Assembly (NCBI GenBank): GCA_023091665.1
Contig: JALJCQ010000026.1
Span: 992,001 to 1,056,000 of the forward strand
Origin: Pythium myriotylum
Lineage: Eukaryota > Oomycota > Peronosporomycetes > Pythiales > Pythiaceae
Direction: 5' to 3'
Length of the DNA: 64,000 nt
The notes under the pieces are model-generated. The model was not told the DNA's origin. It was given only the letters and a program-made list of their open reading frames with translations, and searched no databases. Shown here piece after piece: positions 21,159 to 31,700 of the stretch. Every line of letters starts with the position of its first letter. Position 1 is the first letter of the stretch. Made by a program: the position numbers and the translations under genes.

Positions 21159-21608
21159 ATGAGCCACCTCTTCGCCGACGACTTGGGAATGACCGGCCGA
21201 CCGTCCCCGTTCCGCCCGCAGCTCCAGCCCGCCGGCGCCTTCCTGCAGCAGCAGGGAGCGACGCAGGGCTTCCAGAGCCCCCCGATGCTGGTGCAGCGCC
21301 GCAACGACCTCGCGCCGGCCATGACGCCTCTCGGCTTCGACGCTCGCATCGCACAGCCCGTGTACAAGCCCACCGAGAAGAGCAGCGACGCGGCTATGTC
21401 GTTCCTGAGCGCCATGCGACGAGGCCTCGATGGGTTCCAGGACAGCGACGACGACGACGAGGACGAGGACGAAGATGACGAAGGCGGCTACTACCAACCC
21501 GCGTACAGCCAGTACCACGCACCGACGACCTCGTTCACCGGTCGCGCGAGCCACACGCCGATGGTCATCGATGACGACGACGACCTGATCTTCCCGATGG
21601 AGATGTGA
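21159..21608 (+). CDS. Small acidic protein of unknown function
   Basis: A 149-residue protein starting MSHLFADDLGMTGRPSPF. The first 75 residues are Gln/Pro-rich. A short helix-like segment follows (SDAAMSFLSAMRRGLDGFQD), then a run of about 12 acidic residues, an aromatic patch (GGYYQPAYSQYH) and a final acidic tail (VIDDDDDLIFPMEM). The frame stays open upstream, but with leader-like composition. The codon use is typical of the flanking genes, which supports coding. Its acidic, low-complexity character resembles chromatin or transcription co-factors, but no family is recognised. It is convergent with the FtsH-like gene, which ends 263 bp away. Confidence 0.6.
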   Translation: MSHLFADDLGMTGRPSPFRPQLQPAGAFLQQQGATQGFQSPPMLVQRRNDLAPAMTPLGFDARIAQPVYKPTEKSSDAAMSFLSAMRRGLDGFQDSDDDDEDEDEDDEGGYYQPAYSQYHAPTTSFTGRASHTPMVIDDDDDLIFPMEM

Positions 21609-21870
21609 AGGGCCTCGCTTGCGATCCCAGCCATCTCCGCTGTGGCTGTATTTAAAATTCTTTGGTGACTCAAGCGTTCCTTCTGATCAGAACAACTTCG
21701 GTTAGTACTATAACTTCAATTTCTATACACTACTTGCCCCGATCATCATGTGTGTTAGCTGCTTCGTTGTCTTTCTGGATGGGTCCACGTGTCAAGTTGA
21801 CGAAGGCATGAATCTATCAACCTGGTCACCTCACACGTCCACAACGCTTACAAGCGGCCAGCAAGTTTAT

Positions 21871-23347
21871 TCAGTTCATATCAAACTCGAAGGCTCCTGT
21901 GAGGTTCTTGCAGTGGGCCTCGTAGGCTCGGCTCATGGCGAGTTCGAAGTGGCAGTGTTTGACCGTTGTATCTCCGTGGCGGACTGCTAAGAGAGCGGCC
22001 TCGTTAACCATGCTCGACAATTGGGCACCGGAGTGCTGGCCCAGATGGCCGCACTCCTCGGCAATTACTTTCAAGTCAACGTCATCATCCAGGCGCACAT
22101 TTTTCGTGTGAACCCGGAGGATTTCCTCCCTCCCCTTGGCATCCGGTAGGCCAACGTACACGTGGCGATCAAAGCGGCCAGGGCGGCAAAGGGCGGGGTC
22201 CAGCACCTCGGGGCGGTTGGTTGCTGCGATGACGATCACGCCGTTTGCGTTTCCTTCGAAGCCGTCCATCTCGGTAAGCAATTGGTTTAGCGTCTGCTCA
22301 CGCTCATCGTTCGAGTTGAGACCACCACGAGCTTTCGCAAGAGCGTCAATTTCGTCAATGAAGATGATGCACTGTGGGTGCTGCGACGCCTGGGTGAAGA
22401 GATCTCGCACGCGTGCGGCACCGCGACCGACGAGCATCTCAACGAAGTCGGACGCCGAGCAGAAGAGGAACGCAACGCCAGCTTCAGATGCCACAGCGCG
22501 GGCGAGAAGCGTCTTGCCAGTGCCGGACGGACCACACAGCAACACACCCTTGGGTACCTTGGCTCCGATTGCCTCATACCGTTCAGGGTTTCGCAAAAAG
22601 TCCACGACCTCCTCTGCGCATTGACGAGTTCGTTATTCGAAAGTGTTCAAAGTCACTAGCTACCGAGAATGCTTACCGAGCTCGAGGCGGGCCGAGTCGA
22701 TACCCGCAACGTCGTCGAAAGTAATTCGGTTGGACTTGGTCGCGCGCTTGGAGACGCCTGCCTTCCCTGATCCATCTTTGCCGACCCCATCACCACTGGA
22801 GAAGAGCCCGCGCAGCATTCGGTATGTCAACCCGAGGTAGCTGAGCAAACATGCAACACGGATCAGCGCACGCAACGCATCAACTCTCCGAGCGTCTCGT
22901 ACATGAATGGGATCAAGGTCATCACAAGTGGCATGAGTCTCCGTGTCGCTGGCGGTCGCATCGTGCCGAACTCGACGCCGGCGCGCACGAGTGCATCCAG
23001 AATGTACGTGTGCTCGGTTCTCGGAGGCACGAGCACTCTGTGTGGCATCCTCCGTCTCAGCTGCGCCGCATCGACCATCCACGACCATCAATTTCCACGT
23101 ACTTGTAGCTCTCGGTGCCGGGCTTGCCCTGCACGAGCACGAACTCGCTCGCGAGCAGCACTTTGGCGACTCGGTCGCCCTTGAGGTCGGCGAGGAACGC
23201 GCTGAAGAGCCGCCACGGCGGCGCCACGCTCGCGCTCTTGGCCGCGGCCCACGACGCCAGCAGGTCGCGGAGCCCCTGCGCGCCCTTGCGCAGCACGACG
23301 AGCACGCCCAGCGCCAGCAGCGCGCGGCGCGGCGTCACCGTCCGCAT
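21871..23347 (-). CDS. FtsH-like membrane AAA protein lacking the M41 peptidase domain (4 exons)
   Basis: Exons 23347-23103, 23037-22903, 22840-22677 and 22613-21871 join through introns of 62-65 nt (donors GTACGT, GTACGA, GTAAGC) to a 428-residue protein. It has an N-terminal hydrophobic segment ([15 protein letters not shown]), an FtsH-type lumenal domain ending [20 protein letters not shown], a second membrane segment ([20 protein letters not shown]), then [20 protein letters not shown], Walker A GPSGTGKT, Walker [11 protein letters not shown] and the [23 protein letters not shown]. It stops about 50 residues after the AAA lid with [18 protein letters not shown]. The metallopeptidase domain with HExxH, which follows in FtsH, Yme1 and AFG3L2, is absent, and an opposite-strand gene follows, so no hidden exon seems likely. 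It may be an ATP-driven chaperone or pseudo-protease of a mitochondrial or other membrane. Confidence 0.88.
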
Positions 23348-23756
23348 TCTCGTCTTGCTCTCGTCGGAGCTGGTGGGGAGCTGGCCTATTACGTCAACAT
23401 GACAAAAGACGACGTTTCAGTTGGGACTGGTTTCCAAAACAAGGTGATAAGGTATTTTTGTCGAATTTCACGTTTTGAGAGGGCCGATTTGTCACACGTC
23501 GCAGATTCCCATGTGTCCGGTGCTCGAACGTTCGAAAATTTTGTGGAAGGACGGCTGAGTTGGATCGCTTGAGGTGAGAGGAATGGAGGAGATGAAGCCT
23601 TGTGGAGAACCAAGAAACGAGTAAATTGAACTCGACGTGAGGTGACTTGACAAGACCTAGTACATGCTAGACAGAAACGAGTGAAGACGAACGGAGTCAG
23701 AGAGAGACTGGCATGGCGGCCTCGGTCTCGGGCTTGGACTCCTTCTCAGACGCGCG
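23348..23756. other. Intergenic DNA
   Basis: 409 bp between two minus-strand genes. It is AT-richer than the neighbours and carries no supported feature. It must contain the FtsH-like gene's promoter. Confidence 0.45.
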
Positions 23757-24668
23757 TTAGCAACTTCCACTGCTCGTGGGATGCGTGATCAAGACGCCCG
23801 AGGGTAGTGCGAGCACTTGTTCCGCGAAGGTGTGGGGGGTCTTGCGCTTGGGGACGCTGGTGAAGAGGCGGTGGACGCTGAGGTCGAGCACGGAGAGGCG
23901 CGCGAGCTCCGTCACGGGCGTGGCTAGGAAGAACTCGGCCTTCTGGAGCACCCACTCGGGGATGTGGGGGATCCGGTTGGCCGTGGGCTTGTCCACACGC
24001 ACCTCCATCGTGAAGACCTGCGGGAAGGTGCGGGTCTTGCTGGCGTTCTGGAGGTCGAGTTGCAGGAGCTTGTCGTGCATGTCGATGGTCGTGACCACGT
24101 CCATCTCGACGAACTGGAGGTCCAGGTCGTGGAGCACGTCGCTGCACTCGGACGAGAAGAGCAGCACGCACATCTGTCAAGGGGAAGGAGGCAGGTGTCA
24201 GTGAGTTGGTTCAAGAAAGTGCCTCTGTGGAAGGAAAGCGAGGGTGGTGCGTACCTTTTGAGTTGCGTCGTCGTAGTTCTCGGTCAAAAGGGTGGTGTGA
24301 CCCGACTCCGTTGACGCCAAGATGCCAGGATCTGTGGTGGTCCGAGGGAAAGCGCGAGACGCGGCCTGGAGCAGAGGCACGCAGAGACGCGTGAAGAGAA
24401 CGCGGAAGACGGGCGCGGCGACGTGGAGGGCGTGGAGGATCGCCAGCAGCACGAGCAGCAGCACGTCGAGCACGAGGAAAGCGAGCCAGTCGGCGAAGGC
24501 GGCCAGGAAGAGCACGGCCACGACGCCGAAGTCGGGCAGGCTAGCCACATGCCCATGGTGGCGACCAGAGGCAGCAGTGGGCCGAGTACACCGGCCTCCA
24601 TATCGGCTCACAGCTGCGGAACAACACCGATGATTACCTCTTACGGTCATTGGAGACAGCCAACCCAT
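23757..24668 (-). CDS. Membrane protein of unknown function (at least 2 exons; 5' end unsure)
   Basis: Two exons are clear. The 3' exon (24173-23757) encodes MCVLLFSSECSDVLHDL to the stop, with segments such as MEVRVDKPTANRIPHIPEWV. An 81-nt intron (24254-24174; GTACGC donor, TTGACAG acceptor) joins it in phase 0 to an upstream exon ending LTENYDDATQK. That exon holds a strongly hydrophobic region (FGVVAVLFLAAFADWLAFLV, then LLLVLLAILHALHVAA). The upstream ATG at 24668 is in frame, but the first 45 codons look non-coding, so a further intron or a start nearer 24555 is possible. I know no family. A partial copy of the hydrophobic exon lies inverted 400 bp away. Confidence 0.6.
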
Positions 24669-24930
24669 CCTTCGTCAGGTGTCTGGAGAGGACTTCCACC
24701 TCTAATTCATGGTGACTATCTCCAGTGGAGGGCCCCCACTGCAACTATGGCCCCTCCGCCCTAGGCTCCCCAATGCACATTCCTAGCTGTAACTGTTCGC
24801 ACAGACGTAACGCAATAGACTCCAACTTTCATCATCATCAGAGGCAGCAGTGGTGGAGGTGGCAACGGCGATGCCGTCGGTCGAGATCGTGTCCGAGTCG
24901 CTGTCGCACTCCGTGTCGGAGTCTGCGTCC
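24669..24930. other. Intergenic DNA between the two copies of the membrane exon
   Basis: Nothing supported is seen here. It is flanked by inverted copies of the same coding fragment and shares a short direct match (AGAGGCAGCAGTGG) with sequence near 24566. Confidence 0.4.
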
Positions 24931-25042
24931 GCCCGACTTCGGCGTCGTGGCCGTGCTCTTCCTGGCCGTCTTCACCAACTGGCTCGCCTTCCTCGCGCTC
25001 GATGTGCTGCCGGCGATCCTCCACGCCCTCCACGTCGCCGCG
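24931..25042 (+). pseudogene. Inverted partial copy of the neighbouring membrane-protein exon
   Basis: On the plus strand the translation PDFGVVAVLFLAVFTNWLAF and the following ILHALHVAA nearly repeats the minus-strand exon at 24414-24537 (PDFGVVAVLFLAAFADWLAF). By eye the DNA identity is above 90% apart from a 12-base difference (CTGCTCGTGCTG present only in the minus copy). Sequence on either side does not match. The copy has no matching continuation, so it appears to be a gene fragment left by an inverted duplication. Confidence 0.75.
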
Positions 25043-25453
25043 TGCGAGTGCGCGAGTCTGAGACCGAGTTCGAGCCCGAGACCGCCGCGCCAGTCTCTCT
25101 GACTTCGTCCGTCTCCACGGGTTCTCCGTCGCCGTCGTTTATGTCTAGCATGCATCAAGTCTTGTCAGGTCACCTGACGTCAAGTTTATATGGCTCGTAT
25201 TTGCACACGGGTCCATTTACTGCCTGTCTCGCGCGCGCATGCCCCACCAGTCGCATGCATTCCTTGCGACGTTTCTCGCTGGGCCGATGGAACATAACGG
25301 AGATGCCTCAACGTGAGCCAGGAGGTTGATCTTGGTATCGCCATGCATCGAAGCGAGGACACTGATTTTCTCGAATACTGACGCTGCCGATGGATTTGCA
25401 AGGCGCCGACGACTCTGATCCGATCTGTCGCTCGGCTACCGTGTCCAACACCT

Positions 25454-25481
25454 CCCCCCCCCCCCCCCCCCCCGCCCCCCC
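25454..25481 (+). repeat. Poly-C tract (C20-G-C7)
   Basis: Twenty C in a row followed by one G and seven C. It is one of three long C-runs on the plus strand of this window. Confidence 0.9.
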
Positions 25482-28400
25482 GCGCGCGCTTCGCTTCGAG
25501 TGTCTTTCGTCTGCTTGTCTTTTCGGTCGACCTCGTGTGATCTGCTCAATTGCACAAAGACATTTCAAGGCTCGCAATGATTCCGCCGCATCTCCGGTTC
25601 GCGGCACACTGTTTGCCACGACACCGACAAAGACCCAAGGATGGTAACGTTCTTTGACAGCATCACCGTTGATTTTGCCCAACAGCCAGCGCCCGTGACG
25701 AGCGAGTGCGGTTTCGACAGTCACTTGAGCCCATGGGGTTCACGCTTCATGAGATCCTAGCCTTCGGCCGTTAGTCTGACCTCCGGCAGGTCACGAACAC
25801 GTCACATTTGAGCAGATCTGCGAGCGAGCTCACGATCGAGTTTCCGGTCTTCGAAGGTGACGACAGCAAGCACATCCTTCATCCGTTCGGGTGCATTGTG
25901 GAGGTCTTCGTGGTCGGATCGGGTGCTCGTGGTCCCACAACGTTGGCGTGGCGCGTGGTGGGCTTCACTTGGGTCGTCAGTCTGACTGAAGAGCGGGAGA
26001 AGGCGACTGGAGAGTTCAATGGCCGGTGGCATAGAGTCAATGACGCACACTCGGGCTCTACTCGTTGATCTGATCGAGTCGTCACGAGCCACGAGCTTGG
26101 GATTTGCTTCGTTTGGAGCAAGTTACTGTATCTGACTCCGCATGGCGTGTTGTTAATACGGTAACGTCAACACTGCGCTTTTCTGACTTCTGGTCGACCG
26201 AGCCAGCTGGATGAGTACAGTATTGCTACTTGTGCGCTCTATAATCGCATCGTTAGTCTCTGATATCGCTGGATCGGCAGGAAATCGACGGAGGGTGTGT
26301 GCGTCACAGGAGCTCTCTAGCGCCGCTAGGTATCGTCGGGTCGCTGTATATCGCAACTCCTTCGAGTCCAACTGGTTGTACTAATGTATCAGAAAAGATC
26401 GCCGGTTTGTCTCTGATTTAACGGCGTACCGATTGGATTTGGAGCGCGGGGCACCGGGCATCTCAAGCCACGATTTGTGTGGTCGTTTGCGATTCCGTAG
26501 CCGTTCGCAAGCATTACTATTAGCACTGTACCTCCATGCTCGTTTCTCCACACACGGGATTCCCTCTTGCGTGAAAGTTCTCTGGCGATCTTGTTGCCGA
26601 GGCGCCAGTCCAACAGACTTGGACCGCTAGAGCAGACGACGCGTGCATTTGAGCATTGTGTGATCCAGGACAAGAGTCGTTCCAAGGGAAAGGATCGAGG
26701 TCGGTGCGTTCCTGTTGACCACGTGATCGCTTCTTCAATCACCTACATGCTCAGAGTCGCTCACGAGGGCGAGTCCGTCCAAGGCAACTGTAGCTGCGAA
26801 GAGTACATATCAGAGACTGATCGCGAACATTTCACAAAACTGCGAGCCGAGTCTCCTACGAAGTACAGTACAGTACTGTACAGAAGTGCAGGAGGCCCAA
26901 TGTACAGCACGGTACCATTGTGTCTCCTGAAGCAAGGCGATGGCGGCGTCTGAAGACGACCTACGGGCGCGTGATCATCGGAACTCAGGCGAGGCGGCTG
27001 CGTGGACTCATTCAGAAGGAAACGTTGAAGTGCTGATAAGAGATCTTCCAGGGGCAGACAAGGACTCTGCATTCCCATGCATGTTCTCACCGATTTGACC
27101 GAAGTTCCTCATTGGCCGTTCTGATCCGAGATAGGAGCCCAAAGGCAAATGATGCCAGCGACGTGGATCTTTGTGACTCGAGGCCCAGACGGCACCGCAC
27201 TCCCCCACCCGGCCATAAAAGGTGCCTGTGGTAGAGACGAGCCTGCTCGTGACAGGCGTCTGTTGACGAAATGCGTTCTGAGAGGTACTAGATGAACATC
27301 ACCGAGGCTGTCCCACGATCGCGACCGCGAATCAGTTGCGAGCGCGTTGATTTCGCGCATCGGATTTGCGAGGGAGCGCGTCGAGTGGCTGGTCAGGAGG
27401 TCCGCGACGTGTACACTGTACGGTCCAGTCCAGCGGCTCGCGGGATGCTCCTCGCCATTCGCATTCAGCGCACATTCAGCGCGCGCGGTGCCACTTTGGC
27501 GACGCGGCCGCGGGCCTCGTGGGTGCCGTCGGGTCTCTTCTCGAGTCGAGTCGGTGGTGCCAGCGACGACCACCACGGTACTGTACACGGTACTGCCGAC
27601 TGAGACCTGCGTGCGGTGCCGAGGCCTCGGGCAGAGAGCGGGACGGCTCGCGTGACAGCGAGGCGCGTGAGGCGCGCGCTTGTTTACCGCGCGTGTCAGA
27701 CTCGTCGCTTCTCTTCGCCGCCGCGGATGAGTGGCCACGGCGTGAATGCGAGGACGTCGAGCAAGAATTCCCAGTTGTCGTCCGATCGCGCACGGCGCAA
27801 TGTGCACGTGCAAGCGCGGGCCAGTTTGAATGATTGGTCGGATTTGACCGGACTATTTCAGGACGATCACTTTATTGCAGTGGGTTCCGAAATTATCGGC
27901 ATCTGTCAGTACATTTGTCCCGGCGATTCGTAATGCAAAGCAGGGCGTGGTGATCGCGGACGCTGTCCAATGAACTTTGTGGAGGTCGATCATACATCTG
28001 GGGACTCGTTTGGGATCTCCCATAGAGCGACGAGGCCGTTCAGCTGGCCTGATGGATGTGTCGACAGGTTGTGTTCTCCAGGAATTCTTCTGAATTCCAA
28101 TCCACTACCTTTAGATAGTTTTCGATCCCTGCCCCATGCTGATGGCGTCACGACCTCGGTTTAAATCTCGGACCAGAGCCAGTCCATGTTTGCCAGGTGG
28201 TGACGGTGCCCTACCCGCGACCTCCGATTCCCGATCCTCTTTCGGCTCCGTTTTGGGCCCCATGTGCCACTCTCAAGCGACTTTAGCCCGCATCTGGTCG
28301 AGCGTGAGATCCCGCGCGCCTCGTCCGCCGTCTCGCGCCCTCATCTTCAACTCCGACCCAGAATGCTCCCTCGCCGGCCTCCTGATCTTCCCCCCGCCGA

Positions 28401-28643
28401 CGCCCTCCGCGTCGGCGCGCGAGAGCAGTCTCGCTCGCGGTCGTCCCCTTCAGCTTCCTCCACGCAACGCCTTCCTCGGGTTCTTTATTTTTTTTGGTTT
28501 GTTTTTTTGAGAGAGGGTTTTCTTTGTCAACTCCGTTCCGTGTTAGGGCCGCCGCCCCGTCTGCGCGCCGGCACCGCTGTTTCTGCCGTTGGGACCATCC
28601 CCACGCCCAGCTGGTTCGCCTCCCAGCCACCGACGTCCCCTCC

Positions 28644-28684
28644 GCTCCCCTCCGCTCGTCCTCCCGAGGGGAGCGGAGGGGAGC
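28644..28684 (+). repeat. Perfect 14-bp inverted repeat in the P5 ATPase leader
   Basis: GCTCCCCTCCGCTC at 28644-28657 pairs with GAGCGGAGGGGAGC at 28671-28684 across a 13-base loop, ending 41 bases before the ATG at 28726. If transcribed it would form a GC-rich hairpin close to the start codon. Confidence 0.85.
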
Positions 28685-28725
28685 AGCTCAGCTCACTCGT
28701 CAATCGCCCTCGCGCCCCGCACGCC

Positions 28726-31700
28726 ATGGTGTCGTTCAAGCTCCTGGGCGCCGTGGCGCTCGCGGCGCTGCCCCTCGCGCTCGCCACGGACCGCCAGGAG
28801 GACTACCCGGGCTGTCCGCTCAACAATGAGCGCACCAAGTTCTACTGCTGCGACGCCGGCAACGAGAAGGCGCTCTACACGGTCTACGGCCGGCCCTCGG
28901 GCGGCGACTTCGGCAAGTACTACGAGGAAGGGTGGCGCAAGAAGCGCCAGATCAACTGGGTCGCCAAGGGCAAGCTCTCCATGTACAAGCCCGACGCGCC
29001 CGAGTTTGTCTACGGCGACGACGCCAAGATGTGCAGCATGCTCAACATCATCTCCAACGGCACCTTCAAGACCGTCGGCATGCAGTGCACCTTCGCGCCC
29101 GGCAGCGGCGACGACCGCTTCACGCTCAACACGTCGATCGTCGACCCGGACATCTACGACCCGACGCTCTACGTGACCACCAAGGCCAACCCGCGCAACA
29201 ACCCGGCCATCCTGCCCAGCAAGTACGGCGCCGTCTGTACCGAGGTCACCAAGGACGCCGTCTGCGGCGGCGGCTTCGGCACCAGCAACTACTACTACAC
29301 GACCGGCAAGGAGACCCAGCTCGTGGTCATCTACGTGCTCTATGCGGTCTTCTTCGGCGCGCTCATCCTCTGGACGCTCGCTCGCTTGGCCATGGGCTCG
29401 TCGGCGACCCCCACCAAGACCGAGCGCTCGCTTGAGGACGGCTCCAAGAAGCTGCTTGACAACCGTGGCGGCCCGACGACGCCGGGCGCCAAGGGCACGG
29501 GCCTCTCGCTCGCCATGCGTGAGACCGAAGTGCGTCTGCGCAACAGCGTCGAGGACGTGACCCAGGCGGGCTTCGTGGACTCGGTCATCGGCACGGGCAT
29601 CCTCATCTACCTGGCGCTGCTCACGATCTTCATGCAGGTGCTCGTGATCATCCTGATCTTGGACAACCAGTTCAAGTTCGCCAACGAGAAGTACTCCAAC
29701 CTGTTCGACCCCAACAACGTGCTCATCAAGGTCTTCATCGCCATGTGGATCATCTGCTCGGTCTGGCTCGGCTTCATCGTCTTCTACGCCCAGAAGATCC
29801 TCAACTTCTTCCGCACGCCGGCCTCGCTCGCGACCGCCACGCGCGTGCGTCTCTTCAAGCCTGAGGTCACCGACGTTCTGCTCGCGGATCGCACGGGCGT
29901 CTCCCAGTTCGTGCAGCGCATTGAGTCGTTCATCTTCCCGCACCACCAGGACGGTATCGAGGAAACCGTCGACGTCCACACGACTGCCGACGGCGCTCGC
30001 TACATTGAGTTCCAGCACCTGCGCTACACGTTCGACGAGGAGGAAGGCCGCTTCATCCCGGGCTCGGTCGTGCTTCCGGACACGATCGACCGCATCGTCG
30101 CCGAGGCCACGGGCCTCTCGGAGTCGGAGCACCAGCGCCGCCAGGACATCGTCGGCAAGAACAAGATCGCGCTCGAGATGCCTTCGTGGATCCGCTCGAT
30201 CGTCGACGAGTTCTTCGCGGTCTTCTACGTTTACCAGCTCATGGTCTACTACTCGTGGTACTACACCGACTACAAGTGGGTTGCCCTGCTCAACTTGATC
30301 GTCATCCTGCTCTCGGCTGCCATCAACATCTTCACCAAGCGCGACATGCTCTCGTCGATTGTCACCATGACCCAGTACGAGACTGAGGTCGAGGTGTTCC
30401 GCAACGGTGCCTGGAAGACGGTGATGTCCTCGGACCTCGTGCCGGGTGATCTCGTCCGCATCAAGGAGAACTGGGAGCTTCCGTGCGATCTCGTGATTGT
30501 CAAGGGCTCAACTGTGTGTGATGAGTCGATGCTTACGGGCGAGTCGATGCCAGTGCAGAAGTTCCCTGCTCCGGGCGACAGCAAGGCTACGTACGTTGCT
30601 GAGGGTGCCGGCAAGAAGCACACGCTCTTCTCGGGCACCAAGACCATCGCCTCGGGCCGTAACGAGGAGCTTCTCGCTGTCGTCCAGTCCACGGGTGCCC
30701 ACACCAACCGCGGTCAGCTCGTCCAGTCCATTCTGTACCCGGCCCCGATCAAGTTCAAGTACGACGAGCACCTCAAGGCGGTCATCGGCTTCCTCTTCTT
30801 CTTCGCTTTCCTCGCCGCCTACCTCGCCATGAAGTTCTTGATCTCGAACGCTGGTGTCGCCAACTACTACTTCTCGTTCGTCTACGGCATGTTCATGTTC
30901 TCGGCTGTGCTCAACCCGCTTCTCCCGGTCGTCATCACTGTCGGTCAGGTGAACGCAGCGCGCCGCCTCATTCGCAAGGACATTTTCTGCTTGAACCCGC
31001 ACCGCGTCACGCTCGCTGGCAAGGTCCGCATTTTCTGCTTCGACAAGACGGGTACAATCACCAAGCAGGGCCTCGACTACCGTGGAGTCGTGCCTGTTGC
31101 GGACGCTGCGTTCCTCGCTGAGGAGTTCGACTCGACGTCGGCCTCGCTCGCGCCTCTTGTCAAGTACGCCCTTGCCTCGTGCCACGCTGTCGGTTCGATG
31201 AACGGCACTCTTGTCGGTAACGAGGTCGAGGTGAAGATGTTCCAGAGCACCAAGTGGAGCTTGATCGAGTCGGAGGGCAAGATGCCGGTTGTCAAGTCGG
31301 CGGACGGCTCCGAGTCCCTCGAGGTTGTCAAGCGTTTCGAATTTGATCATCACCGCATGTCCATGTCGGTGATCATGAAGCACCAGGCTACTGGCAAGCT
31401 CTACGTGTTCGTTAAGGGCTCGTACGAGAAGATCCAGACTGTCTCCAACCCGTCGTCTGTGCCGTCCAACTACAAGGAGTACGCCGACAACCTCGCCAAG
31501 GACGGTTGCTACGTGCTCGGTGTGGCCTTCAAGGAGGTGGCCGAGATGTCGGAGAGCCAGATGCACGACTTCCTTGCCAACCGTGACGCCGTCGAGGCCG
31601 ATCTTGCGCTCCTGGGTCTCATCACGTTCCGTAACGAGCTCAAGGATGACTCGCGCGATGCCATCCTCACGCTCAAGGCAGGTGACGTCCGCACGGTCAT

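Larger units (their letters stand above)
25043..28725. other. Gene-poor 3.7 kb region
   Basis: No open frame here has a recognisable motif, and both strands carry only overlapping short frames. Contents worth noting are a poly-C tract at 25454, a TGACGTCA palindrome near 25178, TACAGTAC/GTACTGTA-type motifs at 26863-26905, 27411-27423 and 27575-27595, and an inverted repeat at 28644-28684. The last few hundred bases, rich in CTCC and ending in a T-run near 28488-28508, should be the promoter and leader of the P5 ATPase gene. Confidence 0.5.

Noticed and set aside
25170..25190. TGACGTCA palindrome as a CRE/bZIP site
   Set aside because: A single eight-base match in a gene-poor region with no nearby gene start is expected by chance.
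26567..26953. Plus-strand frame of 128 codons in the gene-poor region
   Set aside because: Average composition, no motif, and overlapping frames of similar length on both strands. Nothing sets it apart from chance.
27109..27813. Minus-strand frame of 234 codons
   Set aside because: Arg/Thr/Ser-rich with no domain. Competing plus-strand frames cover the same DNA.
28693..30132. Minus-strand open frame of about 480 codons
   Set aside because: Antisense to the same ATPase N-terminal half, with no motif. Its length follows from strong codon bias on the plus strand.
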